50,662 bases of DNA from Verrucomicrobiota bacterium (GCA_025457615.1 JALOTZ010000024.1:1-50662), one strand, 5' to 3'; shown: positions 33,833-42,193, numbered from the stretch's first letter. The notes: generated by a model not told the origin, from the sequence alone. Numbers and translations are program-made.

Positions 33833-34897
33833 ATGAAAAACGTGATCAGTCTGCGAGACCTGCAGGAGATGGTGCGCGCCGGTCAGGATGTGCGCCATCT
33901 GCCCGGCGAAGCGATCCTCACGCCCTCCGCGCGTGACTTGCTTCGCGAACTGGAATCGAGCAGCGGGGCGCAGCCGGTTTCGCCGGCCCCGTCTGCCCAG
34001 TCTCCCAGCCGTGGTCTGCCCACGCCCCCTTCCAAGACCCTGACGTCCAGAAGTCCCAAGTCCGAGTTGGAGGCGTTTTTCCACTCCCCCTACGCCCAGG
34101 ATTTGAAACTGCAGATCTGCGAGATGGGGCGGCGGCTGTGGCAGCGGGCCTACGTGGACGGCAACGGGGGCAACATGGCGATCCGTGTGGGGGAGGACAT
34201 TGCGATCTGCACGCCCACGCTGGTGAGCAAGGGCTCGCTCAAACCCGAGGACATGTGCCTCGTGGACTTCGAGGGGAACCAGTTGCTGGGCGCCAAGAAG
34301 CGGACGAGCGAGATCCTGATGCACCTGCAGATCATGAAGCGCCAGCCCAAGGCGATTGCCACCTGCCATTGCCATCCGCCTTACTCGACCGGGTTCGCCG
34401 TGGCCGGCGTCGTTCCGCCCACCTGCATGATTCCGGAGTATGAGGTGTTTGTCTCGGTGGCGATTGCGCCTTACCGCACGCCCGGCACGCCTGAAATGGG
34501 CAAGCTCGTCGCGGACCTGGTGGACGAGCATAACACCATCCTGATGGCCAACCACGGCGTGGTGACCTGGAGCCACAACGGCATCGAGGAAGCCTACTGG
34601 CGGATGGAAATCATCGAGGCCTATTGCCGCACGCTGCTGGTGACCGCCCAACTGGGCAAGACGCCCAACACCTTCACCTCCGAGCAGCTCCAGGACTTGC
34701 TCAAGATCAAACAAAGCCTGGGCTACGTGGACCCGCGCTTCGGCCTCAAGGAATGCGAACTGTGCGATAACGACGAATGGCGCCCCGGGGTGACCTGCCA
34801 GGTGCCGCCCCGGGAAGGCCCGGATGCCGGTTATGATCCGGAGGCCGAGGCCGCCGTCCGGGCCATCACGGACCAGATCATGGCCCAGGTGAAATAG
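33833..34897 (+). CDS. Class II (fuculose/rhamnulose 1-phosphate type) aldolase with targeting extensions
   Basis: The ATG at 33833, with GAGGAACC upstream, gives 354 residues; the catalytic class II aldolase/adducin domain alone needs about 215. It should split fuculose 1-phosphate and/or rhamnulose 1-phosphate into dihydroxyacetone phosphate and L-lactaldehyde. Zinc-ligand region: ATCHCHPPYSTGFAVAG and later LMANHGVVTWSHNGIEEAYW; the substrate loop is DGNGGNMAIRVGEDI. An N-terminal ~45 residues (VISLRDLQEMVRAGQDVRHL, GEAILTPSARDLLREL) plus a Ser/Pro linker, and a C-terminal helix (EAEAAVRAITDQIMAQVK), both look like shell-targeting extensions. A Cys-rich patch (CELCDNDEWRPGVTC) precedes the C-terminal helix and is unusual for FucA/RhaD. 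Confidence 0.9.
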   Translation: MKNVISLRDLQEMVRAGQDVRHLPGEAILTPSARDLLRELESSSGAQPVSPAPSAQSPSRGLPTPPSKTLTSRSPKSELEAFFHSPYAQDLKLQICEMGRRLWQRAYVDGNGGNMAIRVGEDIAICTPTLVSKGSLKPEDMCLVDFEGNQLLGAKKRTSEILMHLQIMKRQPKAIATCHCHPPYSTGFAVAGVVPPTCMIPEYEVFVSVAIAPYRTPGTPEMGKLVADLVDEHNTILMANHGVVTWSHNGIEEAYWRMEIIEAYCRTLLVTAQLGKTPNTFTSEQLQDLLKIKQSLGYVDPRFGLKECELCDNDEWRPGVTCQVPPREGPDAGYDPEAEAAVRAITDQIMAQVK

Positions 34898-34934
34898 TCA
34901 CTCCGGTCGCGTTTCACCGCTTCCCATCACTCGC

Positions 34935-36248
34935 ATGAACCTCGCGGACCAAGTCAGGCTTGCCGGAGTGGTCGGAGCTGGCGGAGGGGGATTCCCCACA
35001 CACGTCAAGCTCGCGGCCAAGGCGGACACCGTCATTGCCAACGGCGCCGAATGCGAACCGCTGCTGCACAAGGATGCGGTGGTCATGGAGCGTCATGCCG
35101 CCGACCTGGTGCGCGGCCTGCAGTTGGCCATGGACGCCGTCGGGGCGCGGGACGGCGTCATCGGCATCAAAGGCAAGAAGAAGCACGCGGTGGAGGCGGT
35201 CTCGGACGCCTGCCAGGGGACGCCCGTGCGCGTGCAGTTGCTGGGCGATTACTATCCTGCCGGTGACGAATACGACCTGGTCTTCAATGTCACCGGACGA
35301 CTCATCCCGCCGGGCGGCATTCCCATCAACGTGGGCGTCGTGGTCAACAATGTCGAAACGTTCGTCAACATCGCCGCTGCCGAGCAGGGCCGGCCGGTCA
35401 CCCGCAAGATGATCACCGTTGCGGGCGCGGTGGGTTCGCCCGTCACGCTCCAGGTGCCCATCGGCATTTCCTACCGGGATTGCATCGCGGCCGCCGGGGG
35501 GCTGACGACCGACGATCCGGTGCTGTGTCTGGGCGGATTGATGATGGGCAAGACCACGGATGATCTCGACACGCCGGTGACCAAGACGGACACGGGAGTG
35601 GTCATCCTGCCGCGGACCCATCACGTCATGGAACGCAAGCTCAAGCCGAACAAGGTCCAGGCCCGGATCGGCAAGTCGGCTTGCGACCAATGCCGCTACT
35701 GTACCGAATACTGTCCGCGCTTCCTGCTGGGCTACGCCGTGGAACCGCACCAGGTGATGCGCAGCCTGGCCTTCACCGCCACCGGGGCGGACTACTACAA
35801 CCAGTGGGCGGCCATGTGCTGTTCCTGCGGGCTGTGCACCCTCTACTCGTGTCCGGAAGAACTGTTCCCCAAGGAAGCCTGCGACGATGCCAAGGCCGAA
35901 ATGCGCCGCCAGAGCATCAAGTGGACGGGGCCAATGAATCCCAAGCCGCACCCAATGCATGACGGACGCCGGGTGCCGATCAAGACGCTGACGCGCAAGT
36001 TGCATGTCGAGGCTTTTGACCTTCCGGCGCCGTTTGCGCAAGCCGAGTTGGCCTCCTCACACCTGGTTCTGCCCTTGAAGCAAAGCGCCGGCACTGCCTG
36101 TGTGGCCAAGGTGAAGCCGGGCGAACGTGTCGGCGCCGGCCAGGTCCTGGGTGAGCCGGCTCCCAATGCCTTGGGCGCGGTGCTTCATGCCCCGGCCGAG
36201 GGGCGGGTGCGCGAACTGACCGAACAGCGGATCGTCCTCGAAAGGTAA
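34935..36248 (+). CDS. PduS/RnfC-like flavo-iron-sulfur electron-transfer protein
   Basis: A 437-residue protein of the RnfC/PduS type. Its N-terminal flavin-binding domain reads VRLAGVVGAGGGGFPTHVKL and VIANGAECEPLLHKDAVVME; an SLBB-like segment follows (SPVTLQVPIGISYRDCIAAA). Two [4Fe-4S] sites are seen: CDQCRYCTEYCPR and CCSCGLCTLYSCPEELFPKE. The C-terminus is a barrel-sandwich domain (HLVLPLKQSAGTACVAKVKP). In Pdu systems PduS reduces cobalamin, but no B12 enzyme is encoded here. It more likely moves electrons from NADH or a flavin to an iron-sulfur acceptor. It ends 1 bp before the PduT-like shell gene, suggesting the two act together. Confidence 0.9.
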   Translation: MNLADQVRLAGVVGAGGGGFPTHVKLAAKADTVIANGAECEPLLHKDAVVMERHAADLVRGLQLAMDAVGARDGVIGIKGKKKHAVEAVSDACQGTPVRVQLLGDYYPAGDEYDLVFNVTGRLIPPGGIPINVGVVVNNVETFVNIAAAEQGRPVTRKMITVAGAVGSPVTLQVPIGISYRDCIAAAGGLTTDDPVLCLGGLMMGKTTDDLDTPVTKTDTGVVILPRTHHVMERKLKPNKVQARIGKSACDQCRYCTEYCPRFLLGYAVEPHQVMRSLAFTATGADYYNQWAAMCCSCGLCTLYSCPEELFPKEACDDAKAEMRRQSIKWTGPMNPKPHPMHDGRRVPIKTLTRKLHVEAFDLPAPFAQAELASSHLVLPLKQSAGTACVAKVKPGERVGAGQVLGEPAPNALGAVLHAPAEGRVRELTEQRIVLER

Positions 36249-36249
36249 C

Positions 36250-36801
36250 ATGAGCGAGAAATCCATTGGCTTGATCGAGTTGTCCAGTGTGGCGGCGGGA
36301 TTCGCGGTCGCGGATTCCATGCTCAAGGCGGGCGACGTGCGGCTGCTGCTCTCGCGTTCGATTTGCTCCGGGAAGTACATGGTGTTGATCGGGGGCGAAA
36401 CGGCTGCGGTGGCGGCTGCGGTGGAAGCGGGGTGCGAGGCCGCAGGCGGTTGTCTGATCGACAGTCTGGTGGTCGCCAACCTGCACCCGGATGTAATCGC
36501 CGCCATCGGCCGCACCCAACCGGTGGAACCGAAGGGCGCGTTGGGCATCCTCGAGTCTTTCAACGTCGCCACCCTGATCCAGGCCGCCGATGCCGTGGCC
36601 AAGGCTGCCAGCGTCCAGTTGCTCGAGGTAAGGCTCGCCATGGCCCTCGGCGGAAAAGCCTTCTGCACCCTGACGGGGGACGTGGGTTCCGTGACCGCTG
36701 CAGTGGCCGCGGGACGCAAGGTCCTCGCCGACGCCGGGGTGCTGGTCAACGCCGTCGTGCTCTCCCGTCCCCACCCGGACGTCTATCGCGAGGTGGTTTG
36801 A
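36250..36801 (+). CDS. BMC-T tandem-domain shell trimer (PduT-like, Cys pore)
   Basis: A 183-residue protein with two BMC domains (about 1-90 and 95-183): SIGLIELSSVAAGFAVADSM and GALGILESFNVATLIQAADA open each half, and DSLVVANLHPDV and NAVVLSRPHPDV close them. Trimers form pseudo-hexameric tiles. In the first domain the pore loop reads LSRSICSGKYM; a cysteine at this place in PduT coordinates a [4Fe-4S] cluster with one Cys per subunit. This proposes an electron conduit through the shell, in line with the adjacent PduS-like gene. It is the last gene of the BMC operon. EutL-type stacked trimers are excluded by length and sequence. Confidence 0.93.
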   Translation: MSEKSIGLIELSSVAAGFAVADSMLKAGDVRLLLSRSICSGKYMVLIGGETAAVAAAVEAGCEAAGGCLIDSLVVANLHPDVIAAIGRTQPVEPKGALGILESFNVATLIQAADAVAKAASVQLLEVRLAMALGGKAFCTLTGDVGSVTAAVAAGRKVLADAGVLVNAVVLSRPHPDVYREVV

Positions 36802-36901
36802 GCGTAGATCCCGGAACGGCGTTGATCGCGGACTGGAAGGGTGGCTCAGAAGTGGTACAGTGAAGAATTTCTCGATGACTCTTCCCGAACAACAGGCACT
36901 C

Positions 36902-36920
36902 ACAAAACCCTTGGTTTTGT
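36902..36920. terminator. Candidate bidirectional terminator hairpin
   Basis: ACAAAACC (36902-36909) and GGTTTTGT (36913-36920) form a perfect 8-bp stem with a 3-base loop in the gap between the BMC-T stop and the minus-strand tRNA-Arg. Neither side has a long T-tract after the stem, but four T residues lie within it. It is placed to end both the BMC operon and the tRNA transcript. Confidence 0.4.
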
Positions 36921-36933
36921 TGGCAAAATAGAG

Positions 36934-37010
36934 TGGCACGCCCGGAGAGATTCGAACTCCCAACCCTTTGATCCGAAGTCAAATGCTCTATCCAGTTGAG
37001 CTACGGGCGC
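36934..37010 (-). tRNA. tRNA-Arg (anticodon TCG)
   Basis: The minus strand folds into a full 77-base cloverleaf with encoded CCA. The acceptor stem is GCGCCCG/CGGGCGT (one G-T pair), the D-arm GCTC/GAGC, the anticodon stem TTTGA/TCAAA around loop CTTCGGA, and the T-arm GGGAG/CTCTC around TTCGAAT. The anticodon TCG reads CGA arginine codons. It separates the BMC operon from purH. Confidence 0.96.
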
Positions 37011-37091
37011 ACTGGGGTGCCGTCGAAAGCGGGTCCAGCGTAATGGGCTTTGCACCGCCAAGTCAATTGCAGCACACACTCTCGCCGCTGG

Positions 37092-37156
37092 GGCTCACGG
37101 AGCCGCGCTCCGGCAACGGACCGCGGGTCCATGACCCGCAGCAGCCACGATGCTCC
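37092..37156. repeat. Dispersed hairpin repeat, copy 2
   Basis: GGCTC-ACG-GAGCC (37092-37104) is identical to copy 1, and GCGGGT (37123-37128) / ACCCGC (37134-37139) corresponds to GCGAGT/ACTCGC of copy 1 with a compensating change on both sides of the stem. The CAGCAGCCAC tail is also kept. It lies in the 285-bp space between tRNA-Arg and purH, where no other gene is seen. Confidence 0.7.
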
Positions 37157-37295
37157 CGACGCCCTGCTGCCTGTGGGGGCCCGGGCACTGCCTCACCGGC
37201 CGCGGTGCGTTGAGGCGCGAGGCGGCCGCAGACGGCTCGTTCGATACATTTGCCTGTTGACTCGGCCGGGTCGCCTTTCCGACTTTTTGGTGGCT

Positions 37296-38846
37296 ATGGC
37301 AAAAATTCAACGTGCATTGCTTTCGGTGTCGGACAAGTCGGGGTTGGTCGAGCTGGCCCGGGTGCTTTCAGCGGCCGGGGTCGAGTTGATTTCGACCGGG
37401 GGCACGGCCCGGGCTTTGCGCGAGAGCGGGCTGAAGGTGGTGGACTTGAGCGACTACACCGGCTTCCCGGAGATGCTGGACGGCCGGGTGAAAACGCTGC
37501 ATCCGAAGGTTCATGGCGGACTGCTCCATATTCGGGGCAACCCGGCGCATGAAGCAGCGATCCGGACGCACGACATCCTGCCCATCGACCTGGTGGTCGT
37601 GAATCTTTATCCGTTTGAACGGACGGTGGCCCGGCCGGACGTCTCGATCGAGGAAGCCATCGAGAACATCGACATCGGGGGGCCTTCGATGCTGCGCAGC
37701 GCCGCCAAGAATCACGAGAGCGTGACGGTGGTGGTGGATCCGGCGGACTACGCGCTGGTGGGGGCGCAGGTGGCCGAGACGGGACAGACAACGTTGCAGC
37801 TTCGGCGTCATCTGGCGGCCAAGGTGTTTGCCCGCACCGCGGCCTATGATGCGGCGATTGCGAATCATCTCGAACGGGAGTTTGCTGACGAACCCTTGGC
37901 GCTGCCTTCGCAGCTTCGCGTGCATGCCCCCCGGGTGCAGAGTCTGCGTTACGGAGAGAATCCGCACCAGCAGGCCGCCCTTTACGGCGCCTTTGGAAGC
38001 TATTTTCAGCAGTTACAGGGCAAGGAACTCTCCTACAACAACATCCTGGATCTCACGGCGGCGGCGACTCTGATTTCCGAGTTTGACCGCGACCCTCCGA
38101 CGCTCGCCATCCTGAAGCACACGAATCCCTGCGGGGTGGGTCAAGGACCGACGTTCCTGGAGGCGTGGGACAAGGCGTTCGCCACGGACCGGCAGGCGCC
38201 TTTTGGAGGCATCATTGCGGCCAACGGTCCGCTGGACGCCGCCTGCGCCGAGGCGATTGCGGGGATCTTCAGCGAAGTGATTGTGGCACCCGCGTTCGAG
38301 GCGGAGGCGCTGTCGATTCTAGCCCACAAGAAGAATCTCCGCCTGATGCGCCTGCTGAAGCCCGTGGGCGGATCGGCCGCCTGGCAGGTGCGAAGCGTGG
38401 GGGCGGATTCGTTCCTGGTCCAGCAGGCGGATGAACGGAGGATGGAGGCCGCCGACCTGAAGATTGTCACTGCCCGGCAGCCGGACGAAGCGGAGTGGAA
38501 GGCCATGCTGTTCGGGTGGCGGGTGGTGAAGCACGTGAAGTCCAACGCCATTGTTTACGCGGCCCCGGACCGTACCCTGGGAGTGGGGGCGGGGCAGATG
38601 AGCCGGGTGGATGCCAGCCGGATTGCGGTGTGGAAGGCCGGGGAGGCCGGCCTGTCCCTGAAAGGCAGCGTGGTGTGCAGCGATGCCTTCTTCCCGTTTG
38701 CTGATGGGCTGAAGGCGGCGGCGGCGGCGGGGGCGACGGCGGCTATTCAGCCGGGAGGATCGGTGCGGGACGCCGAGGTGATCGCGGCGGCCAACGAACA
38801 CAACCTGGCGATGGCCTTCACCGGCTGCCGGCACTTCCGACACTGA
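37296..38846 (+). CDS. purH: Bifunctional AICAR transformylase / IMP cyclohydrolase
   Basis: The ATG at 37296 gives 516 residues, normal for PurH; the frame is open upstream but crosses the repeat. It performs the last two steps of IMP synthesis. The N-terminal MGS-like cyclohydrolase domain shows [60 protein letters not shown] and [18 protein letters not shown]. The transformylase domain shows [39 protein letters not shown] and the terminal [20 protein letters not shown]. The 3' end is 8 bp from the convergent FHA-protein gene. Single-gene assignment is secure. Confidence 0.97.
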   Translation: MAKIQRALLSVSDKSGLVELARVLSAAGVELISTGGTARALRESGLKVVDLSDYTGFPEMLDGRVKTLHPKVHGGLLHIRGNPAHEAAIRTHDILPIDLVVVNLYPFERTVARPDVSIEEAIENIDIGGPSMLRSAAKNHESVTVVVDPADYALVGAQVAETGQTTLQLRRHLAAKVFARTAAYDAAIANHLEREFADEPLALPSQLRVHAPRVQSLRYGENPHQQAALYGAFGSYFQQLQGKELSYNNILDLTAAATLISEFDRDPPTLAILKHTNPCGVGQGPTFLEAWDKAFATDRQAPFGGIIAANGPLDAACAEAIAGIFSEVIVAPAFEAEALSILAHKKNLRLMRLLKPVGGSAAWQVRSVGADSFLVQQADERRMEAADLKIVTARQPDEAEWKAMLFGWRVVKHVKSNAIVYAAPDRTLGVGAGQMSRVDASRIAVWKAGEAGLSLKGSVVCSDAFFPFADGLKAAAAAGATAAIQPGGSVRDAEVIAAANEHNLAMAFTGCRHFRH

Positions 38847-38854
38847 CCCAGCCC

Positions 38855-39241
38855 TCAACGCAGCCAGCGGATCAAGCAGATTTGGGCGGCGAAGAGACCC
38901 AACCACGCCAGCCACAGGAGTGATTCCCGGAGTCGGAAGCCTTTCTGCCGCGCCGGTGCGATCCAGAACTGGAGGACGGCGGCGCCCAAGGTGAGGGTGT
39001 CGCCGTTCCTGAGGACGGCGGACTCGACCGGATGATCGTTGACCGTCACCGCGCCGGCGGAGAGCGGGATCATGTAGAATCCGGATCCGGTCTCGTAGCC
39101 GATCTCGGCATGATGATCCCACACCCCCGGTTCCCAAAGCACCAGGTCGGACTCCGGACTGCGTCCGATCCGTACAGGAAAATGGCGGGCCGACCATTGT
39201 CCGCCCGCCTGGGAGCCGGTCAGGAATCGGAGCTCGATCAT
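38855..39241 (-). CDS. FHA-domain protein with C-terminal membrane helix
   Basis: The ATG ending at 39241 gives 128 residues and overlaps the stop of the Wza-like gene by one base. An FHA fold covers residues ~2-95: ARHFPVRIGRSPESDLVLWE with the conserved GR...S, then GVWDHHAEIGY, and LRNGDTLTLGAAVLQFW. FHA domains bind phosphothreonine peptides. The last ~22 residues (SLLWLAWLGLFAAQICLIRW) form one membrane helix, so the domain would be tail-anchored in the inner membrane facing the cytoplasm. Coupling to exopolysaccharide export genes suggests a link between phosphorylation and export. Whether a Ser/Thr kinase partner exists cannot be seen here. Confidence 0.82.
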   Translation of the reverse strand: MIELRFLTGSQAGGQWSARHFPVRIGRSPESDLVLWEPGVWDHHAEIGYETGSGFYMIPLSAGAVTVNDHPVESAVLRNGDTLTLGAAVLQFWIAPARQKGFRLRESLLWLAWLGLFAAQICLIRWLR

Positions 39242-39972
39242 CACCAGAGGATGCGCCGTGGGACATGAATCTTGTCCCCCGGATAAATCGGCGGGTCCAG
39301 GCTGGGATCATCAATGGCCTTGCCAAAATTGACCTTGAGCTTGGTGCCGTCGGCGCGGATCACCTGCACGTTCCCTTTCTTGGCGAAGTCCGTGAAATCC
39401 CCGGCGGCTTGAATGGCTTTGGTGACGGTGGTTTCGCCGAGATACGGCTGCGCGCCCGGACGCTTGACCTCGCCTCCGACGTAATAAAACCGTTCGAACG
39501 ACGCCACGGTGACGACCAGCGTCTTGTAGTAATCGTCGTATCGATCCTGCAGTTCACGTTGCAGTTCGCCCGGGGTCTTGCCGGCAGCCTTGACGGACTT
39601 GACCAGGAATAGGGTGATGGTCCCGTCCTCTTTGATCCGCTCCTGGTGGGCCGGGATCGCCTCGCTGGTCCCCGAGAATGTCACCGACACGACATCTCCG
39701 ACGCGAAACACGTCCGTGGCCGCGCCCGCTGCTGCCCGCTCGTTGATGGAGCTCTGCGGCGGGGGCGTGGCTGGGGCGGTTGGGGTGGCGGGAGTGGACG
39801 GGGGTTGCGCCGCCTCGGCATTCTGGCCCGGGGCGGTCCACGAAGTGCCCGGATCGTAGTCCTGAAACTCAAATTGCGCGGGGGGCGTTTGGCAACCGGT
39901 GAGGGCGGCCAAGGCGGCCAGGCCGGACACGGTGCGGAGGACAGCCATCAGACGCTTGCAACTCAATGTCAT
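39241..39972 (-). CDS. Wza-like polysaccharide export lipoprotein
   Basis: With the ATG ending at 39972 there are 243 residues; the upstream in-frame extension (to 40119) overlaps the Wzc-like gene and is low-complexity. Residues 1-25 are a lipoprotein signal ending in the lipobox AALTGC. A Pro/Ala/Thr linker (~40-80) is followed by the polysaccharide-biosynthesis/export domain (FRVGDVVSVTFSGTSEAIPA, ERIKEDGTITLFLVKSVKAA, DYYKTLVVTVASF) and one SLBB-like segment (FYYVGGEVKRPGAQPYLGET, ending YPGDKIHVPRRILW). It would form or assist the periplasmic/outer-membrane channel for exopolysaccharide, partnered by the Wzc-like protein encoded 16 bp upstream. It is shorter than E. coli Wza (~380). Confidence 0.9.
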   Translation of the reverse strand: MTLSCKRLMAVLRTVSGLAALAALTGCQTPPAQFEFQDYDPGTSWTAPGQNAEAAQPPSTPATPTAPATPPPQSSINERAAAGAATDVFRVGDVVSVTFSGTSEAIPAHQERIKEDGTITLFLVKSVKAAGKTPGELQRELQDRYDDYYKTLVVTVASFERFYYVGGEVKRPGAQPYLGETTVTKAIQAAGDFTDFAKKGNVQVIRADGTKLKVNFGKAIDDPSLDPPIYPGDKIHVPRRILW

Positions 39973-39988
39973 AGGGGATGAATGGGAA

Positions 39989-42148
39989 TCAGAACTTGGA
40001 CTTGATCTCCGGCTTTTCCGCTTCTTCAGCTTTGGTGGCGGAGGGAGCCTCCTCTTCCTCGGGTTGGTGATAATAGCTTTGGTAGTATTCGCCGTAGTAC
40101 CCGGCGGCTTGGGAGACATTGATGCTGTTGAGCACGATACCCACCAGGTTGCCGCCCACTTTCTCGATCATCTGTTTGGCCCGGATGTTCATGGGCTGCG
40201 GGTAGCGGCGGTATTGGATGACCTGCATGGCCAGGTCCACTTCGCTCGCCAGGATGGAGGCGTCGCTGACGCCCATGATGGGCGGGGAATCAAAGAAGAC
40301 GTAGTCGTAGCGCTGCTTGACCTCGCCGATGAGCGCCTTCATCTGGGAGGAACTCAGGATGCCCATGGAACTGCTCGGCAACTTGCCGCTGGGCATGAAG
40401 TCCAGCGTGGGCAGCTTGGTGGTCTGAATCACTTCTTCCAGCGCGTTCTGTTTGAGCAGGTAGCTCGTCAGACCCGTGCTGTTGGACACGCCCAGGATCC
40501 GGTGCAGCGTGGGGCGGCGCAGGTCTGAATCAATCACCAGCACCCGGTCGCCCGCCTGGGCAAAAATGGTGGCCAGGTTGAGGAGCGTGGTGGACTTGCC
40601 CTCGCCCGCGCCGGCGCTGACCACGCAGATGGTGTTCAGCCGGTCGTCCTTGCGGGAGAACAGGAGATTGGTGCGCAACACGCGGTAGGCTTCGGCGTTC
40701 GGACTGCCCGGCCCTTCGGCCAGCATGATGCCCACGTCCTGGGGAATGATGCCCAGCACGGGCGCCTGCAGTGAGCGCTCGACATCGTCGATGGTCTTGA
40801 CGCTGGTATCCAGGTATTCAATGAAGAAGGCCAGACCAACGCCCACCACCAAGCCGACGACCACGCCCAGGGCGATATTGAGGATCTTGTTGGGCTTGAC
40901 CGCTCTCAGGCTGGGCTCGGCCCAGTCCACGATCTGGACCATGGCCGTCTTGGGGAGGCTCACGTCGATCTTCTCCTGATAAATCTTTCGCTCGAGCACG
41001 TCGCGCAGGACGATGATGGTTTCCAGGTTCTGCTTGGCGCGGTAATAGGGGCGGCTGGTGGTGGTGCGCTGCCCTTCCTCCTGCTTGGTTTGTTCCAACT
41101 GGGAGCGGAGGCTGTCAATGGAGGCCTTGGTGGAGGACACCAGGTTATCCAACCCGATCATGATGCCGGCGATGCGTGCCTCGATGCGGCGCTGCAGATC
41201 ATCCGCCATGCTCTTGGCGTTCCGGTAGGTCGGGTTCTCGGGGGTGTAGTCCTTCTGCAAGGCGATCAGGCGCTGCTCCGCCAGATTCCAGTCACTGATG
41301 AGCGTGGACAGCTCCGGGTCCGAGCCGGCCACGGTTTGGATGGCATCCCGCAATTCGGCGGGGGCCAGCTTCCGGAGATTATCGAGCTGGGTTTTGCGAT
41401 TCACGTAATCCGCTTCGAGTTGGATGATTTGCCCCTGGATTTGCTGGACGACCTGCACATCCACGCTGCTTCCGGAGACGGTGCCCATGGCAAAGGGATC
41501 CACCACCTTGAGTTCCTCGCGCAGGCGGTCCACCTCGGCCTGCGCTTCGTTAACCCGTTGCACCATCTCCTCGTACTGTTTCTCGAGTTCCCGGATGCCG
41601 CCCAGGGCGAGTTCCCGGCTTTGTTCCAGGCGCCAGTCGCGATAGGCCTGCGCGATGGCGTTGGCCAGGTCGGCGGCTTCCTCCGGTTTCTCGCTGTACA
41701 CCTGGATCTCGATCAGGCTGGTGTTGCGCACCGGTTGGAGGTTGATCTGGCCCTGCAAAATACGCCGGGTTTCACGCGTCTTGAGCATTTCACCCCCGGC
41801 GTAGCGTTTGCCCCACTCCGTGTTGAGGTTTTTCGACTCGATGACGCGGTCCAGGATGACCTCGGATTGAATGACCTCGAACTCGGTCTGGATGAAGTAA
41901 GGGTCGTACGAGGACAGGGTGGGCACCCCGCCGAGTTCCTGGATGTCGCTGCCCTCCCGCTCGATCTTGATCCGGGCCGTGCTGGCGAAGGCCTCGGGCA
42001 GGATGAAGGTAACCAGGGTGGCCGTGATGACCACGAGGAGGAACACGGCCAGGATGACCGTCTTGCGAATGCGGATGATGCGCCAGTAATCCAGAAAGTG
42101 CAGGCGGGATTCCTGCGTCTGAGCGGCGGCGGTGTTGGTCGGCTCCAT
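39989..42148 (-). CDS. Wzc-like chain-length determinant with bacterial tyrosine kinase domain
   Basis: A 719-residue inner-membrane protein. Two membrane helices flank a long periplasmic coiled-coil region: ~28-50 (TVILAVFLLVVITATLVTFI) and ~420-442 (NIALGVVVGLVVGVGLAFFI). The N-terminal part is a Wzz/GumC domain. The cytoplasmic BY-kinase domain carries Walker A (VSAGAGEGKSTTLLNLA, near 515), Walker A' (VLVIDSDLRRP) and Walker B (YVFFDSPPIMGVSD, near 613), and a C-terminal tyrosine cluster (GYYGEYYQSYYHQP, near 685-698) for autophosphorylation, ending in an acidic tail. It controls polymer length and export with the Wza-like protein. The start codon lies just 6 bases past the T-tract of a strong terminator, with no clear ribosome-binding site. 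Confidence 0.94.
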   Translation of the reverse strand: MEPTNTAAAQTQESRLHFLDYWRIIRIRKTVILAVFLLVVITATLVTFILPEAFASTARIKIEREGSDIQELGGVPTLSSYDPYFIQTEFEVIQSEVILDRVIESKNLNTEWGKRYAGGEMLKTRETRRILQGQINLQPVRNTSLIEIQVYSEKPEEAADLANAIAQAYRDWRLEQSRELALGGIRELEKQYEEMVQRVNEAQAEVDRLREELKVVDPFAMGTVSGSSVDVQVVQQIQGQIIQLEADYVNRKTQLDNLRKLAPAELRDAIQTVAGSDPELSTLISDWNLAEQRLIALQKDYTPENPTYRNAKSMADDLQRRIEARIAGIMIGLDNLVSSTKASIDSLRSQLEQTKQEEGQRTTTSRPYYRAKQNLETIIVLRDVLERKIYQEKIDVSLPKTAMVQIVDWAEPSLRAVKPNKILNIALGVVVGLVVGVGLAFFIEYLDTSVKTIDDVERSLQAPVLGIIPQDVGIMLAEGPGSPNAEAYRVLRTNLLFSRKDDRLNTICVVSAGAGEGKSTTLLNLATIFAQAGDRVLVIDSDLRRPTLHRILGVSNSTGLTSYLLKQNALEEVIQTTKLPTLDFMPSGKLPSSSMGILSSSQMKALIGEVKQRYDYVFFDSPPIMGVSDASILASEVDLAMQVIQYRRYPQPMNIRAKQMIEKVGGNLVGIVLNSINVSQAAGYYGEYYQSYYHQPEEEEAPSATKAEEAEKPEIKSKF

Positions 42149-42154
42149 ATCAAT

Positions 42155-42193
42155 AAAAAAGGAGGGGGTCAGTGTTGCACACTGACCCCCTCC
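42155..42193 (-). terminator. Strong intrinsic terminator between the outer-membrane barrel gene and wzc-like gene
   Basis: Read on the minus strand, a perfect 14-bp stem (42180-42193 as rightward complement of 42161-42174, core GGGGGTCAGTG) with a 5-base loop is followed by six T residues (complement of 42155-42160). It is 20 bases after the barrel gene's stop and ends 6 bases before the ATG of the downstream Wzc-like gene. Confidence 0.9.
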
